From positions 229,793-293,792 of the forward strand of contig NZ_APAT01000022.1 in the NCBI RefSeq assembly GCF_000347775.1: a DNA stretch of 64,000 bases. The letters run 5' to 3'. Under the pieces are notes generated by a model, which saw only the letters and a list, made by a program, of their open reading frames with translations, was not told the origin of the DNA and did not search any database. This DNA is from Marinobacter santoriniensis NKSG1 (GTDB lineage: Bacteria > Pseudomonadota > Gammaproteobacteria > Pseudomonadales > Oleiphilaceae). A program made the position numbers and the translations under genes. Shown piece after piece: positions 8,339-18,612 of the stretch. The number at the start of each line of letters is the position of its first letter. Positions within the stretch are counted from its first letter, which is position 1.

Positions 8339-10063
8339 TCAAACATTTTGTGAACTGTCCATCTTCAGGCCCACTTTTGTAACCCGGTCAGCCTCGGTCG
8401 CGCGGGCCACCAGGGTGACCGGGCCGAGCGTGACCGTATCACCAACGACGGGATGCCCTTTGGTGCGCCGGGAAAAGCATTCCGCCAGGGTGATCTCCGG
8501 AGCCAGTTCGTCAAACTCGATGCCGTAAACCTGTTCCACATCCCCCAGCAGAGCGTCGCCGTTGAGTACGAAATCCCCGAAAAAGGCCCGTTCGGCCAAA
8601 TATTCCGGTGCATGACGGCCACTGAGAGCCTTGCCAAGATCCGGCAGGACGGCAGGGGTGGCGAACATGGCCACCATGTCGCCACTGGACACTTCGAGGT
8701 CCGCTTTCGGTTGCAGGCATACCCGGTTACGGAACACGCCGGCCACCGCCGTGTGCTCCGGAAAGCGCATCTGGCTGAGCTTTCTCGGGGTCTCCCAGTT
8801 CTTGCCGCGCAGGGGGAACAGCATCAGTTCATGGTCCCCGGCTGCCGGTGCATCCAGGGGCAGGCGCCGGAACGGATCATCGCCCGCGGGCACCTCCAGT
8901 CGCATCTTGCGGGCAAGCGGAGCCATGGTCGTGCCCTGGACAATCAGGGACACCAGTACGATGAAGAACGCAGCGTGGAAGATCAGTTGGGAGTCGGGGA
9001 GACCGGCGATGATCGGAAACAGCGCGAGCACGATCGGCACCGCGCCCCTGAGCCCCACCCAGCTGATAAAGCCCAGTTCGCGGGGTTTGAATCCGAATGG
9101 CCAGAGCGTGGCCAGAACGGTCACCGGACGGATGACGAAGATCAGGGCCAGTGCCAGCACCAGGCCGCTACCGGCGAGCGGCAGCAATTCCGAGGGTGTC
9201 ACCAGCAGGCCGAGCATCAGGAACAGGCAGAGCTGCGCCAGCCAGGCGAGGCCATCGTGAACCTGCAGGATCATGGGCATCATCCGGACCGGGCGGTTAC
9301 CGATGACCACCCCGGTCAGATAAATCGCGAGAAAACCGCTTCCGCCCAGGGCGTTGGTCGCCGAAAACACCGAAATGCCGGCGGCGGCCACCAGCAGGGG
9401 ATACAGGGACGGCGTCAGACGAATCCGGTTGGCCAGTTCCACCACCGCATAGCCGCCTACAATCCCGGCCACCCCGCCAATGCCGAACTGTTTGACCAGC
9501 ATCATCAACGCAGACCAGGTGGCACCGTCACCGTGATTGCCAATCAGCGCAACCAGCATCAGGGTCAGGAAGATGGCCATCGGATCGTTGCTGCCGGATT
9601 CGATTTCCAGAGTGGCGCTGACCCGTTCGTTGAGATGCAGGCCCCGACCCTGCAGCAGCGAGAAAACGGCCGCGGCATCGGTAGAGGAAATAATCGCGCC
9701 GATCAGCAGGGCGGTCAGCCAGTCCAGGTCGAAGGCCCAGTGAGCGACCACCGCGGCGCCCGCGGCGGTCATGAAAACCCCGACACTGGCCAGGACCAGG
9801 GCCGGCCTCAGCCCGACCCGGAAGGTTTCGGCCCGGGTGCGCATACCCCCGTCGAGCAGGATGACGCCGAGGGCAAGGTTGGCGATCACGAAGGCCAGTT
9901 CAAAATTGTCGAACTTGATGCCGCCGGGGCCGTCCTCGCCCATGACCATGCCCACGATCAGGAAAATCAGCAGCACCGGCATGCCGACGCGACTGGACAG
10001 GGGGCTGAGCACAATGCTGATCACCAGCATCAGGGCGCCGACAAGGGTGAGGGTTGGATCCAT
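8339..10063 (-). CDS. nhaP2: K+/H+ antiporter, CPA1 family (NhaP2/CvrA-like)
   Basis: A 574-residue inner-membrane antiporter with about 12 helices over residues 1-390. It shows the Asp-containing ion-binding helix in ALLIGAIISSTDAAAVFSLL, and a cytosolic C-terminal half with a TrkA-C-like domain and a final CorC/HlyC-like domain. Length and order match NhaP2/CvrA, which exports K+ (or Na+) for protons to control cell volume and pH. The start ATG follows GGAG. It stands alone, reading away from the tRNA gene. Confidence 0.9.
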   Translation of the reverse strand: MDPTLTLVGALMLVISIVLSPLSSRVGMPVLLIFLIVGMVMGEDGPGGIKFDNFELAFVIANLALGVILLDGGMRTRAETFRVGLRPALVLASVGVFMTAAGAAVVAHWAFDLDWLTALLIGAIISSTDAAAVFSLLQGRGLHLNERVSATLEIESGSNDPMAIFLTLMLVALIGNHGDGATWSALMMLVKQFGIGGVAGIVGGYAVVELANRIRLTPSLYPLLVAAAGISVFSATNALGGSGFLAIYLTGVVIGNRPVRMMPMILQVHDGLAWLAQLCLFLMLGLLVTPSELLPLAGSGLVLALALIFVIRPVTVLATLWPFGFKPRELGFISWVGLRGAVPIVLALFPIIAGLPDSQLIFHAAFFIVLVSLIVQGTTMAPLARKMRLEVPAGDDPFRRLPLDAPAAGDHELMLFPLRGKNWETPRKLSQMRFPEHTAVAGVFRNRVCLQPKADLEVSSGDMVAMFATPAVLPDLGKALSGRHAPEYLAERAFFGDFVLNGDALLGDVEQVYGIEFDELAPEITLAECFSRRTKGHPVVGDTVTLGPVTLVARATEADRVTKVGLKMDSSQNV

Positions 10064-10132
10064 TCAATCTCCAGACAACGCTTGCCCATACTGGGCCCGA
10101 GCGCTTATATTTCTCTCGCAGCGACAGTAAAT

Positions 10133-10206
10133 GCGGGTGTAGCTCAATGGTAGAGCAGAGGCTTCCCAAGCCTACGACGAGGGTTCGATTCCCTTCACCC
10201 GCTCCA
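10133..10206 (+). tRNA. tRNA-Gly, anticodon CCC
   Basis: A complete 74-base tRNA with encoded CCA. The acceptor arms GCGGGTG/CACCCGC, a D arm around AATGGTA, the seven-base anticodon loop TTCCCAA (anticodon CCC, reads GGG) and the T loop TTCGATT are all present, and it strongly resembles E. coli glyU. The outermost anticodon-stem pair is a G-A mismatch. No copy of its 3' end was noticed elsewhere in the window, so I have no evidence that an element is integrated here. Confidence 0.97.
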
Positions 10207-10286
10207 GACCTGTCTCACACCCCCTGCTGAGTGGTCAATTGCTGTTCGTCAGGATTTGATTATCTTTCCCTTAAAACAGCCATCTG

Positions 10287-11720
10287 TCAGTGCGAAATCA
10301 TAATATGCCGCAGGACAGAGTAATCATCCAGAGCAAATGCCGAGAGATCGTTCCCGTATCCGGATGCCCTTAATCCACCGTGCGGCATTTCGCTGGCAAG
10401 CAGGAAGTGGTTGTTGATCCAGGTTGCACCATATTCCAGCTCCGAAGCCACACGCATCGCGCGGCCAATATCGCCCGACCAGACCGAAGATGCGAGACCA
10501 TATTCTGAGTTATTTGCCCAGTATATGGCTTGTTGTTCATCATCACAGCAGGTGACAGACACCACTGGCCCGAAGACCTCGGACTGAACGATTTCATCAG
10601 ATTGTCTAGCGCCGACAATCAGGGTTGGCGCATAAAAATAGCCGTCACGATCGGGAACATATCCTCCCACTACGACATCGATATGGGATTGTTCCCTGGC
10701 CCGTTCCACGAAACTGGCAATACTGTTGCGTTGACGATCACTGATCAACGGACCCACATCATCCTGCTCCCGCGAAACCCCGAATTGGAGTCCGCGAACT
10801 CGCTCCGACAGCATTTCAACAAACTGGTCATAAATACCTTTTTCAACATAAACGCGACAGGCAGCAGTGCAATCCTGTCCCGCATTGTAATAGCCGTAGC
10901 GAGCAACGCCGGCTACAGTCTGCTCAATATCGGCATCGTCGAGGACAACCACCGGCGCCTTGCCGCCGAGTTCCAGGTGGGTTCGCTTGACGCTTTTATA
11001 GGCAGCCTGGAGGATCTTCTGACCCGTTGGTGTGCCGCCGGTAAGAGAAACCATGCGGACCCGGGAATCGGCAATTAGCTGGCGGCCTACGCTCTCACCC
11101 CGTCCAGTGACAATATTGAGTACGCCCGCTGGCAAAACCGACGCAATCAACCGGCCCAGAGCAAGCGCCGTATAGGGCGTGAGTTCGGATGGTTTGAAAA
11201 CAACGGTGTTGCCTGCGGCCAGAGCCGGAGCAATTTTCCAGGACGCCATCATGAGGGGGTAATTCCATGGTGCGATGGCGACAACGACGCCAACAGGTGC
11301 CCGGCGCACGAAACTGGTTTGTCCCTTGCAATACTCCTGGGCCACGGGTGCCGCCTGATTGCGAATCAGGCCCGCATAGTAACGAAAAGTGTCCGCAGCG
11401 GCCGGGATTTCCTCACCCAGCGCCTGGTGGGAATTCTTGCCACAATTGATTGACTCCAGTTCTGCAAGCCATGGTTTTGACTGCTCTATGGCTTCCGCAA
11501 TGGACAGCAATAATCTGGCGCGTTCATTGATGGCCATTCGTGACCAGGCGTGAAAAGCATCGCTCGCCTGTGCGATGGCGTCATCGACCTGGTCGGCCGA
11601 GGCCTCAGATACTGCGCCAAGCGATTGAGCTGTCCGGGGGTCATAGATGGTTTCTGCTGCACCCTGGCCAATACGAAGCTGGCCGCCGATCAGCAATTCT
11701 GTGGGTAAAGCATCCATCAT
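10287..11720 (-). CDS. aldehyde dehydrogenase, gamma-aminobutyraldehyde/betaine-aldehyde type
   Basis: A 477-residue NAD(P)-dependent aldehyde dehydrogenase. Cofactor and active-site landmarks are present: APWNYP (Asn), [15 protein letters not shown] (general-base Glu) and GQDCTAA (catalytic Cys). The overall style matches PatD/YdcW, which oxidises 4-aminobutanal from putrescine breakdown. The start is set at 11720 because the longer frame runs into the LysR gene. It is a close paralogue of the dehydrogenase at 16824-18272 and shares the end motif RHIMISH. It lies 13 bases downstream of the LysR gene on the same strand, so the two are probably one unit. Confidence 0.88.
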   Translation of the reverse strand: MMDALPTELLIGGQLRIGQGAAETIYDPRTAQSLGAVSEASADQVDDAIAQASDAFHAWSRMAINERARLLLSIAEAIEQSKPWLAELESINCGKNSHQALGEEIPAAADTFRYYAGLIRNQAAPVAQEYCKGQTSFVRRAPVGVVVAIAPWNYPLMMASWKIAPALAAGNTVVFKPSELTPYTALALGRLIASVLPAGVLNIVTGRGESVGRQLIADSRVRMVSLTGGTPTGQKILQAAYKSVKRTHLELGGKAPVVVLDDADIEQTVAGVARYGYYNAGQDCTAACRVYVEKGIYDQFVEMLSERVRGLQFGVSREQDDVGPLISDRQRNSIASFVERAREQSHIDVVVGGYVPDRDGYFYAPTLIVGARQSDEIVQSEVFGPVVSVTCCDDEQQAIYWANNSEYGLASSVWSGDIGRAMRVASELEYGATWINNHFLLASEMPHGGLRASGYGNDLSAFALDDYSVLRHIMISH

Positions 11721-11733
11721 TAAGAGCCACTCT

Positions 11734-12654
11734 CTATATTGACAAGGCCGATCCTGAAGCGGGCGGTAGTTGCTCCCGCGCCACCGACACAAAATATTCA
11801 ACCAATGTATTGCGATGGCCGCCTCGGCGCCAGGCCAGTCCAATGTCCAGCGTATCGGATAGATCAATGATCTGCCGCGCTTCAACACGATCGCCCTCCA
11901 GTGACCATGGGCGATAGGTCATATCCGGCATCAGAGCAACCCCCATCCCTGCGTAAACCAGGCTTCGCACAGCTTCTACAGATCCACTCTGAATAGCGAT
12001 CTCCGGCGGCAGCGAAAAGCCGCGCCACAGGCTCCGGATCTGATCGCTGAGGTCATCAACCCTGAGCAGGATCTGAGGTTCCCGCAACAATTGCTCCATG
12101 CTGATGGATTCTTCCAGCAACAGAGGATGGTTTGGGGGTAACCACGCCCGGTAACGGGAATAGGTCAGGACTTCAGTGTTGAGCGCCTTATGGTTCTCGA
12201 TCTTGGAGAGAATCAGTACTCCTACGTCCAGCTCTCCATTGACCAGCAAATGTTCAATATAGGAACGATCATCCTCGAAAACGCGCAGATCAACGTTGCC
12301 ATAGACCTTCTTGAAATCGGAGAGAAGATCAGCGAGGTAGTAACCTGATACCAGACTTGTCACCCCAATATTGAGGGTTCCGGTGACTTCGTCGGTCGCT
12401 TCGGTAAGGCTTCGCTTCGCATTCTCCACCGCCGACATGATCTGGTAGGCCTGGCGCAGAAACTGATGGCCGGAATGGGTGAGCTCCATGCCCTTGGAAT
12501 GTCGAACGAACAGGCTTACGCCGACATCGTCCTCAAGCTGTTTGATGGCGGTTGTGAGTGTCGATTGGGAAATATGCACGGCATTGGCTGCCGATGACAC
12601 TGAGCCGGTCTCTGCCACTGCAATGAAATAATGAATCTGCCTGAACGAAAACAT
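11734..12654 (-). CDS. LysR-family transcriptional regulator
   Basis: A 306-residue LysR protein with an N-terminal helix-turn-helix ([20 protein letters not shown], then [12 protein letters not shown]) and a typical two-lobed effector domain. The ATG at 12654 is chosen over a GTG at 12672 because AGGAG lies nine bases upstream of the ATG. It is divergent from the polyamine-type transporter operon and leads the aldehyde dehydrogenase gene, so it most likely controls both in response to a polyamine or its breakdown product. The effector is inferred from context only. Confidence 0.9.
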   Translation of the reverse strand: MFSFRQIHYFIAVAETGSVSSAANAVHISQSTLTTAIKQLEDDVGVSLFVRHSKGMELTHSGHQFLRQAYQIMSAVENAKRSLTEATDEVTGTLNIGVTSLVSGYYLADLLSDFKKVYGNVDLRVFEDDRSYIEHLLVNGELDVGVLILSKIENHKALNTEVLTYSRYRAWLPPNHPLLLEESISMEQLLREPQILLRVDDLSDQIRSLWRGFSLPPEIAIQSGSVEAVRSLVYAGMGVALMPDMTYRPWSLEGDRVEARQIIDLSDTLDIGLAWRRGGHRNTLVEYFVSVAREQLPPASGSALSI

Positions 12655-12724
12655 GGCGCCATGCTCCTGCACGGTCTCGGTTATGGCCGGCCCCGCACCC
12701 TGATAACTGGTTACAGATTAGTCA

Positions 12725-12802
12725 TTATTCAGTGAGATATCGATTTTTTCAATGGCAGGCTTCTCTATTTTGTATTGGCTATGCCTCGTGATTGCTGAAT
12801 AA
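12725..12802. promoter_or_regulatory. divergent control region with a spaced inverted repeat
   Basis: In the AT-rich 241-base gap between the LysR gene and the transporter operon, TTATTCAG (12725-12732) and CTGAATAA (12795-12802) form a perfect eight-base inverted repeat 62 bases apart. LysR regulators often use two sites in such divergent regions. The repeat is seen directly; its use as an operator is a guess. Confidence 0.3.
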
Positions 12803-12895
12803 GCTTTAGAAGGGAATAGAGAAAAAAGAACCTTTAATAACAAGTCAATTACGTTGTGCCAACAACGCGGTTCACCAAGACGACAGGTATCGGAA

Positions 12896-14032
12896 ATGAA
12901 AATAACGAATCTGAAACTAGCGGCGCTTTCCCTCACCCTTATTTGTGCCAGCACCCATGCTGCGGAGGGCCTGGAAGGTCAGGTCAATATTGTGGCCTGG
13001 CCCGGGTACATCGAACGCGGGGATACAGACCCCAATTACGACTGGGTGACCCAGTTTGAACAAAACACCGGCTGCTCGGTTAACGTAAAGACAGCAGCGA
13101 CTTCTGACGAAATGGTCAGTCTGATGGCCAAAGGCGGCTATGATCTGGTCACCGCATCGGGGGATGCCTCGCTTCGTCTGATCTATGGCAAACGCGTCCA
13201 GCCTATCGATATCAGCAGAATAGATGCCTGGAACTCGATCGATCCCCGCTTGCAAGACGGTGCCTGGTTCACCATCAACGGCGAACATTACGGCGTGCCG
13301 TTCCAGTGGGGCCCCAACCTGTTGATGTACAACACCAATGTATTTCCTACGCCGCCGGATAGCTGGAATGTGGTCTTTGAACCCATGACCCTCCCGGACG
13401 GCAAATCCAACGAGGGCAGGGTTCAGGCCTACGATGGACCGATCTACATCGCTGACGCTGCACTTTACCTCAAAGCCAAGCGGCCTGAGCTCGGCATCAC
13501 CGACCCGTACGAACTGAATGACGAGCAGTATCAGGCAGTACTGGCGGTACTGCGAAAACAGCACGATCTCCTGCATCGTTACTGGCACGACTACAACGTG
13601 CAAATGAGTGATTTCAAGAATGAAGGTGTTGTTGCCTCCAGCGCCTGGCCCTTCCAGGCCAATGCCCTGAAAGCGGAAGGCCAGCCCATTGCGACAAGCT
13701 TCCCCAAGGAAGGCGTTACCGGATGGGCGGATACCACAATGATGGCCACGGATGCTGAGCATCCTGAGTGCGCCTATGCCTGGCTGAACTGGTCAATCAC
13801 GCCCAAGTTGCAGGGTGACCTGGCGTCCTGGTTCGGGTCCGTACCCGCTGTGCCCGCTGCTTGTGAGAACAACGACCTGCTGGGTAAGGACGGTTGCAAG
13901 GCCAACGGCGCGGATCATTTCGAACAGGTCTCGTTCTGGAAGACCCCGAGATCCCAGTGCAACGGTAGCAATGACTGTGTGTCCTACAGTCGCTGGACCC
14001 AGGATTATATCGCCATCATGGGCGGCCGCTAG
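12896..14032 (+). CDS. polyamine-type ABC transporter substrate-binding protein (YdcS/PotD-like)
   Basis: A 378-residue exported binding protein. The ATG at 12896 gives a signal peptide of about 22 residues ending in ASTHA, so the earlier in-frame start is rejected. The mature protein starts with GQVNIVAWPGYIERG, typical of the PotD/PotF/YdcS group, and carries several Cys near the C-terminus (AACENND, DGCKA, SQCNGSNDC) that may form disulfides. It heads an operon whose order (binding protein, ATPase, two permeases, aldehyde dehydrogenase) equals E. coli ydcSTUVW. The ligand is probably putrescine or a related amine. Confidence 0.88.
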   Translation: MKITNLKLAALSLTLICASTHAAEGLEGQVNIVAWPGYIERGDTDPNYDWVTQFEQNTGCSVNVKTAATSDEMVSLMAKGGYDLVTASGDASLRLIYGKRVQPIDISRIDAWNSIDPRLQDGAWFTINGEHYGVPFQWGPNLLMYNTNVFPTPPDSWNVVFEPMTLPDGKSNEGRVQAYDGPIYIADAALYLKAKRPELGITDPYELNDEQYQAVLAVLRKQHDLLHRYWHDYNVQMSDFKNEGVVASSAWPFQANALKAEGQPIATSFPKEGVTGWADTTMMATDAEHPECAYAWLNWSITPKLQGDLASWFGSVPAVPAACENNDLLGKDGCKANGADHFEQVSFWKTPRSQCNGSNDCVSYSRWTQDYIAIMGGR

Positions 14033-14110
14033 CGCTTCCTCCCGGGAGCCTGTTCCTGTGTGCAACGGGGACAGGCTCATTGACGTCAACTCCAGAAATC
14101 CGGGTCATCT

Positions 14111-15112
14111 ATGTCAGTGATCTTTGAGAATGTGAAACGTCACTTTGGCGATGTTAAGGCCGTTGATGATGTGTCTATTACCGTGAAGGAAGGTGAGTTC
14201 TTTTCCATGCTCGGGCCCTCCGGCTCAGGAAAGACGACCTGCCTTCGCCTGATGGCGGGATTTGAGCAGCCGACATCGGGCACCATCTACATCAACGGGG
14301 AAGATGCCACGTGGCTTCCTCCGTTCAAGCGCAACGTGAATACGGTCTTCCAGGACTATGCCCTGTTTCCTCATATGACCATTGAAGACAACGTCGGTTA
14401 CGGGTTGATGGTCAAAGGGGTTCGACGCAAAGACCGTGCAATACGGGTCAAGGATGCGCTGAAACTGGTGGATCTGGCTCACGTCGCCAATCGCAGACCC
14501 AACCAGTTGTCAGGTGGGCAACAGCAACGTGTGGCACTGGCACGGGCATTGGTGAACCAACCTAAGGTGTTGTTGCTGGATGAACCGCTGGGTGCCCTGG
14601 ATTTAAAACTCCGCGAACAAATGCAGGGAGAACTCAAAGCCCTGCAGAAACAGCTGGGTATCACTTTCGTCTTCGTTACACATGATCAGGGAGAAGCCCT
14701 GTCCATGTCGGACCGGATCGCGGTATTCAACCAGGGTCGTATAGAACAGGTCAGCACCCCCGAAACACTTTACGAGTCACCGAAAACCCGCTTTGTTGCT
14801 GACTTTATGGGAACGGCAAACATCATTGATAACACCCTGCTTCCCGACTTGATCGACGGTCCTCAGGTTTTCGCACTGCGTCCGGAAAAAATCCGTCTCA
14901 ACAGCGACCAGGGTGATATGACACTGCAGGGCCAGGTGTCAGAAATCTTTTACCAGGGAGCCGTAACCAAAATTGAAATCCGGCTCCCCAACCACCGGAC
15001 GGTACTTGTCCAGCCTCCCTATGCCTTTGATCGCAGCTCGCTGGGCGGGCAGCCGGTCAGCATCAGCTGGGATCGTGCGGATATGGTGAGGCTGGAGGAA
15101 CCGGCTACATGA
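14111..15112 (+). CDS. polyamine-type ABC transporter ATP-binding protein (YdcT/PotA-like)
   Basis: A 333-residue importer ATPase. Walker A is GPSGSGKTT (about residues 37-45), the signature LSGGQQQRVALARAL, Walker B VLLLDEPLGALD and the switch His in VTHDQ are all intact. A TOBE-type domain follows residue 240. It lies 78 bases after the binding-protein gene and overlaps the next gene by four bases (ATGA), which implies translational coupling. It powers uptake through the two permeases encoded next. Confidence 0.92.
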   Translation: MSVIFENVKRHFGDVKAVDDVSITVKEGEFFSMLGPSGSGKTTCLRLMAGFEQPTSGTIYINGEDATWLPPFKRNVNTVFQDYALFPHMTIEDNVGYGLMVKGVRRKDRAIRVKDALKLVDLAHVANRRPNQLSGGQQQRVALARALVNQPKVLLLDEPLGALDLKLREQMQGELKALQKQLGITFVFVTHDQGEALSMSDRIAVFNQGRIEQVSTPETLYESPKTRFVADFMGTANIIDNTLLPDLIDGPQVFALRPEKIRLNSDQGDMTLQGQVSEIFYQGAVTKIEIRLPNHRTVLVQPPYAFDRSSLGGQPVSISWDRADMVRLEEPAT

Positions 15113-16041
15113 TGCCCGCTACCGCCAAAAACCGTGCTATCGCCAGCAAATCGGGAGCCCTCTTCAACCGGCCGCGCCTGAAGCTGTTACTGCTACTCGG
15201 CCTGCCCGCCGTCTGGTTTCTGGTGATTTATATCTATCCACTGCTGCACTTGCTGAGCCAGTCCTTCTATACCTTTGATGATTTCACCATGACTGTGGTG
15301 AGGGAATTCAGCCTCGATAACATCAGGAACCTGTTCTCGCCCGCCAACGCGGATATCATCATCAGAACGGCCGCCATGGCACTGGCTGTTTCGGTATTCA
15401 GTGCGATTATCGCTTTTCCCGTGGCCTACTACATGACACGCCACGCCTCGGGAAAGATGCAGGCGTTCCTGTATATCTCCGTCATCCTGCCTATGTGGAC
15501 GAGCTATATCGTCAAGGCGTATTCCTGGACCCTTATTCTTTCGCAGGAAGGTGTCGCCTACTGGATCATTGATGCCCTCGGCCTGACCGGTGTGCTGAAT
15601 GCCTTCCTGGATATACCGTCCATTGGTGGCAACACGCTGTCTACCTCCAATCTGGGGCGCTTCCTGGTCTTCACCTATATCTGGTTGCCGTTCATGATAC
15701 TGCCGATACAGGCAGCCCTGCAGCGGTTGTCAGAGAGTTTGCTTGATGCGTCAAGCGACCTTGGCGCGCGCCCTTTCCAGACATTTCGCCATGTCATTCT
15801 GCCACTCTGCATTCCGGGCGTTATTGCTGGCTCCATCTTCACTTTCTCACTGACGCTCGGCGACTACATTATTCCGCAGTTGGTGGGTCCGCCTGGACTG
15901 TTTATTGGCAACATGGTGTACGTCCAGCAAGGCTCGATCGGCAATATGCCGATGGCGGCAGCTTTCACTCTGGTACCGATCCTGATCATCGCGGTCTATC
16001 TCTACTTTGCCAAAAGGGCGGGGGCGTTCGATGCACTCTGA
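15109..16041 (+). CDS. polyamine-type ABC transporter permease (YdcU/PotB-like)
   Basis: A 310-residue inner-membrane permease with six predicted helices and the cytoplasmic EAA loop ([19 protein letters not shown]) that docks on the ATPase. The start overlaps the ATPase stop; an adjacent second ATG at 15112 is possible. It pairs with the following permease to form the translocation channel. Confidence 0.9.
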   Translation: MMPATAKNRAIASKSGALFNRPRLKLLLLLGLPAVWFLVIYIYPLLHLLSQSFYTFDDFTMTVVREFSLDNIRNLFSPANADIIIRTAAMALAVSVFSAIIAFPVAYYMTRHASGKMQAFLYISVILPMWTSYIVKAYSWTLILSQEGVAYWIIDALGLTGVLNAFLDIPSIGGNTLSTSNLGRFLVFTYIWLPFMILPIQAALQRLSESLLDASSDLGARPFQTFRHVILPLCIPGVIAGSIFTFSLTLGDYIIPQLVGPPGLFIGNMVYVQQGSIGNMPMAAAFTLVPILIIAVYLYFAKRAGAFDAL

Positions 16042-16813
16042 TAAATCGAGCTGGCTGATCAAAGGGCTTGCCCTGGCGGGTATCTGCTTTCTGTACTTTC
16101 CGATCCTGATCATCCTGATCTACGCCTTCAACACGGAGGAATCGGCGTTCTCCTTCCCGCCCAAAGGGTTCACGGTCGAGTGGTTCTTCAAGGCTGCTGA
16201 GCGTGATGACATTTTTCAGGCGATCGGCTTTTCCCTGCAGATTGCGGCGATATCCACGCTGATCGCCCTGTTGCTGGGATCGCTGGCAGCGCTCGCGCTC
16301 TACCGCAACAATTTCCCGGGGAAGAATGTTTTCACGCTGATCCTGATCCTGCCAATCGCGCTGCCGGGCATTGTCACCGGCCTCTCGCTGTTGAGTACCT
16401 TCAAATCAGCCGGCATTACCCCGGGCATGGCCACTATCACCATCGGGCATGCAACCTTCTGTGTCGTGATTGTCTACAACAATGTTGTCGCCCGGCTACG
16501 CCGTATTTCATTCAACATCGTCGAGGCATCCTATGATCTCGGGGCAACCGCCTTGCAGACTTTCTGGCATGTCATTTTGCCCAACCTGGGAGCGTCGCTG
16601 TTTGCCGGTGGTCTATTGGCATTCGCATTATCCTTCGATGAGTTGATTGTGACGATCTTCACTGCCGGTCATGAGCCAACCCTTCCACTGTGGTTGCTCA
16701 ACCAGCTATCCCGACCGCGTGATGTGCCCATCACCAACGTGGTGGCACTGCTGGTCATGCTATTGACCATGCTTCCCGTACTGCTCTCCTACTGGCTCAC
16801 CAAAGACCGATAA
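16031..16813 (+). CDS. polyamine-type ABC transporter permease (YdcV/PotC-like)
   Basis: A 260-residue permease with six helices and an EAA loop ([20 protein letters not shown]). The ATG at 16031 lies behind a GGGCGGGGGC site and overlaps the end of the previous permease by 11 bases; a TTG at 16007 would only add a charged stub and is rejected. The final helices include the conserved [13 protein letters not shown] of PotC-type subunits. Confidence 0.9.
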   Translation: MHSDKSSWLIKGLALAGICFLYFPILIILIYAFNTEESAFSFPPKGFTVEWFFKAAERDDIFQAIGFSLQIAAISTLIALLLGSLAALALYRNNFPGKNVFTLILILPIALPGIVTGLSLLSTFKSAGITPGMATITIGHATFCVVIVYNNVVARLRRISFNIVEASYDLGATALQTFWHVILPNLGASLFAGGLLAFALSFDELIVTIFTAGHEPTLPLWLLNQLSRPRDVPITNVVALLVMLLTMLPVLLSYWLTKDR

Positions 16814-16823
16814 GGACCAAGCC

Positions 16824-18272
16824 ATGAATCAAATGAACAAAAATATTGAACAACAGATGCTTATCAATGGGATGCTTGTGGCGGGCCAGGGTGAGTCCGT
16901 TGATATTGTGTCCCCCCATAACGGCGAACACGTTCTGGCTATCAACGAAGCGACCGAATCTCAGGTGGATGAGGCGGTCAAGGCCGCACGGGCTGCGTTT
17001 GCCGGCTGGTCGGAGCTGACTCCCAAGGATCGCTCACTCCATCTGCTGGGCATTGCCGATCTGATCGAAGGCAATGCCGAGTTGTTCGCAAAGCTGGAAT
17101 GTCTGGATACGGGAAAGCCGTATCACCTGATGCTTGAGGAAGAAATTCCCGCCGTTGTTGATATCTTCCGATTCTTTGCCGGTGCTGCCCGCTGCATGAA
17201 CGGCTCTGCCGGCGGCGAATACCTTCCCGGTTTTACCTCCATGATTCGCCGCGATGCGATTGGCGTTGTTGCCTCAATTGCTCCGTGGAATTACCCGTTG
17301 ATGATGGCTGCCTGGAAGCTGGGGCCTGCACTTGCAGCCGGAAACACCGTGGTTCTCAAGCCCTCTGAACTCACACCGCTGACAACCCTGCAGCTCGCCG
17401 CCATGCTCAAGGACAAGCTGCCGGCCGGCGTTTTCAATGTCGTTTTTGGCCGTGGCCAGACCGTCGGCGCGCCACTGACGTCCCATCCGGACGTTGATAT
17501 GGTGTCACTTACGGGATCGATTCCTACGGGTCAGGCTATCGTGAGTAGCGGCGCCGCCACGATGAAACGGACGCATATGGAACTGGGCGGCAAAGCCCCG
17601 GTTATCGTCTTTGACGACGCGGATCTTGAGAAAGCGGTTGATGGCGTGAAGAATTTTGCGTTCACCAACTCAGGACAGGACTGCACTGCGGCATCACGGG
17701 TCTATGTCCACGAATCCATTTATGATCAGTTTGTCGACGCACTGACTGAGGCCGTGCGGACCATCCGTGTGGGAATGCCCTTCGAGGAAGACAGTGACAT
17801 TGGGCCGGTCGTCAGCAAGGCACACCTTGAGCGAATCGAGGGCTTTGTAAAACGCGCCGAAGCCCTGGACCATATCAGGATTACCACCGGTGGCGGCAGG
17901 CTGGACCAGTCCGGTAACTTCTTTGCACCAACCGTGATCGCCGACGCCAGGCAAACTGACGAAATCGTCCAGAAGGAAGTTTTCGGCCCTGTCGTTTCCG
18001 TCACGTCGTTCGAGACGGAATCCCAGGTACTCGACTTCGCCAATGACTCGATTTATGGCCTGGCATCTTCAGTCTGGACACGAGACACCGCTCGAGCCAC
18101 CCGTCTGGCGGCAAAACTCCGTTATGGTTGCACCTGGATCAACACTCACATGCTGCTGGCCTCGGAAATGCCCCATGGGGGCGTGAAGATGTCGGGCTAT
18201 GGCAAAGACATGTCCATGTACAGCCTTGAAGACTACACCGTCGTGAGACATATCATGATCAGCCACGACTAA
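16824..18272 (+). CDS. patD: gamma-aminobutyraldehyde dehydrogenase-like enzyme (PatD/YdcW-like)
   Basis: A 482-residue aldehyde dehydrogenase with [21 protein letters not shown] (Glu) and GQDCTAA (catalytic Cys). It follows the second permease by ten bases with AAGGA before the ATG, and its place in the operon matches ydcW, whose product oxidises 4-aminobutanal to GABA. It is a paralogue of the enzyme at 10287-11720. The exact aldehyde could be another amino or betaine aldehyde, so the symbol is by synteny and family. Confidence 0.87.
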   Translation: MNQMNKNIEQQMLINGMLVAGQGESVDIVSPHNGEHVLAINEATESQVDEAVKAARAAFAGWSELTPKDRSLHLLGIADLIEGNAELFAKLECLDTGKPYHLMLEEEIPAVVDIFRFFAGAARCMNGSAGGEYLPGFTSMIRRDAIGVVASIAPWNYPLMMAAWKLGPALAAGNTVVLKPSELTPLTTLQLAAMLKDKLPAGVFNVVFGRGQTVGAPLTSHPDVDMVSLTGSIPTGQAIVSSGAATMKRTHMELGGKAPVIVFDDADLEKAVDGVKNFAFTNSGQDCTAASRVYVHESIYDQFVDALTEAVRTIRVGMPFEEDSDIGPVVSKAHLERIEGFVKRAEALDHIRITTGGGRLDQSGNFFAPTVIADARQTDEIVQKEVFGPVVSVTSFETESQVLDFANDSIYGLASSVWTRDTARATRLAAKLRYGCTWINTHMLLASEMPHGGVKMSGYGKDMSMYSLEDYTVVRHIMISHD

Positions 18273-18279
18273 ACGCAGA

Positions 18280-18350
18280 GGCGACTTTCAAGGTCGCCAC
18301 TTCCTGTTTGCTGGGCTCGGCCTGATGCTGAGTTGCATCTGGCCGAGCCC
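18280..18350 (+). terminator. tandem hairpins ending the polyamine operon
   Basis: GGCGAC (18280-18285) pairs with GTCGCC (18293-18298). A stronger stem follows: GGGCTCGGCC (18313-18322) with GGCCGAGCCC (18341-18350), capped by an inner GATGC/GCATC helix. Neither has a long T-run, so termination is plausible but may be inefficient or Rho-assisted. Confidence 0.55.
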
Positions 18351-18612
18351 GCTACGGTCTACCCCTCGAGCCTTAATACACGCCTGACCGGATTAGGGTT
18401 GGCCGGAACCAGTTCAATGCTTTGGTTTTATTGGTGGAAACCGGTGTTGACGGGAGTCAAGGTGTTGCCTGATCTTCCCGGTACTATTGACCTGTGAGTC
18501 GCTACAACCTGTATCTTGTACTCATCGCACTTTCCCGGCCCAGGTTTTCGGGCTTTTGCCGTGGATTATGTCCCAATCTGTTCGGGATTCTGGTTTCGGA
18601 AACGTTCACTAT
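18351..18612. other. non-coding gap before the copper/redox cluster
   Basis: With the hairpins before it, this forms a 340-base stretch without a convincing gene. A short perfect dyad TTGAC-GGGA-GTCAA lies at 18447-18460 and could be an operator; I do not recognise a known binding site. An open frame begins at 18487, but its first part looks non-coding and I place the gene start at 18613. Confidence 0.4.

Noticed and set aside
12718..12954. 78-codon minus-strand open frame in the LysR-transporter gap
   Set aside because: It has no ribosome site, unlikely composition, and overlaps the start of the transporter binding-protein gene.
10133..18350. Genomic island integrated at tRNA-Gly
   Set aside because: No integrase and no second copy of the tRNA 3' end were seen; the polyamine module has normal operon structure.
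18447..18460. MerR/CueR-type promoter before the copper-related genes
   Set aside because: A TTGAC dyad is present, but no -10 box lies at the 19-base spacing such promoters need.
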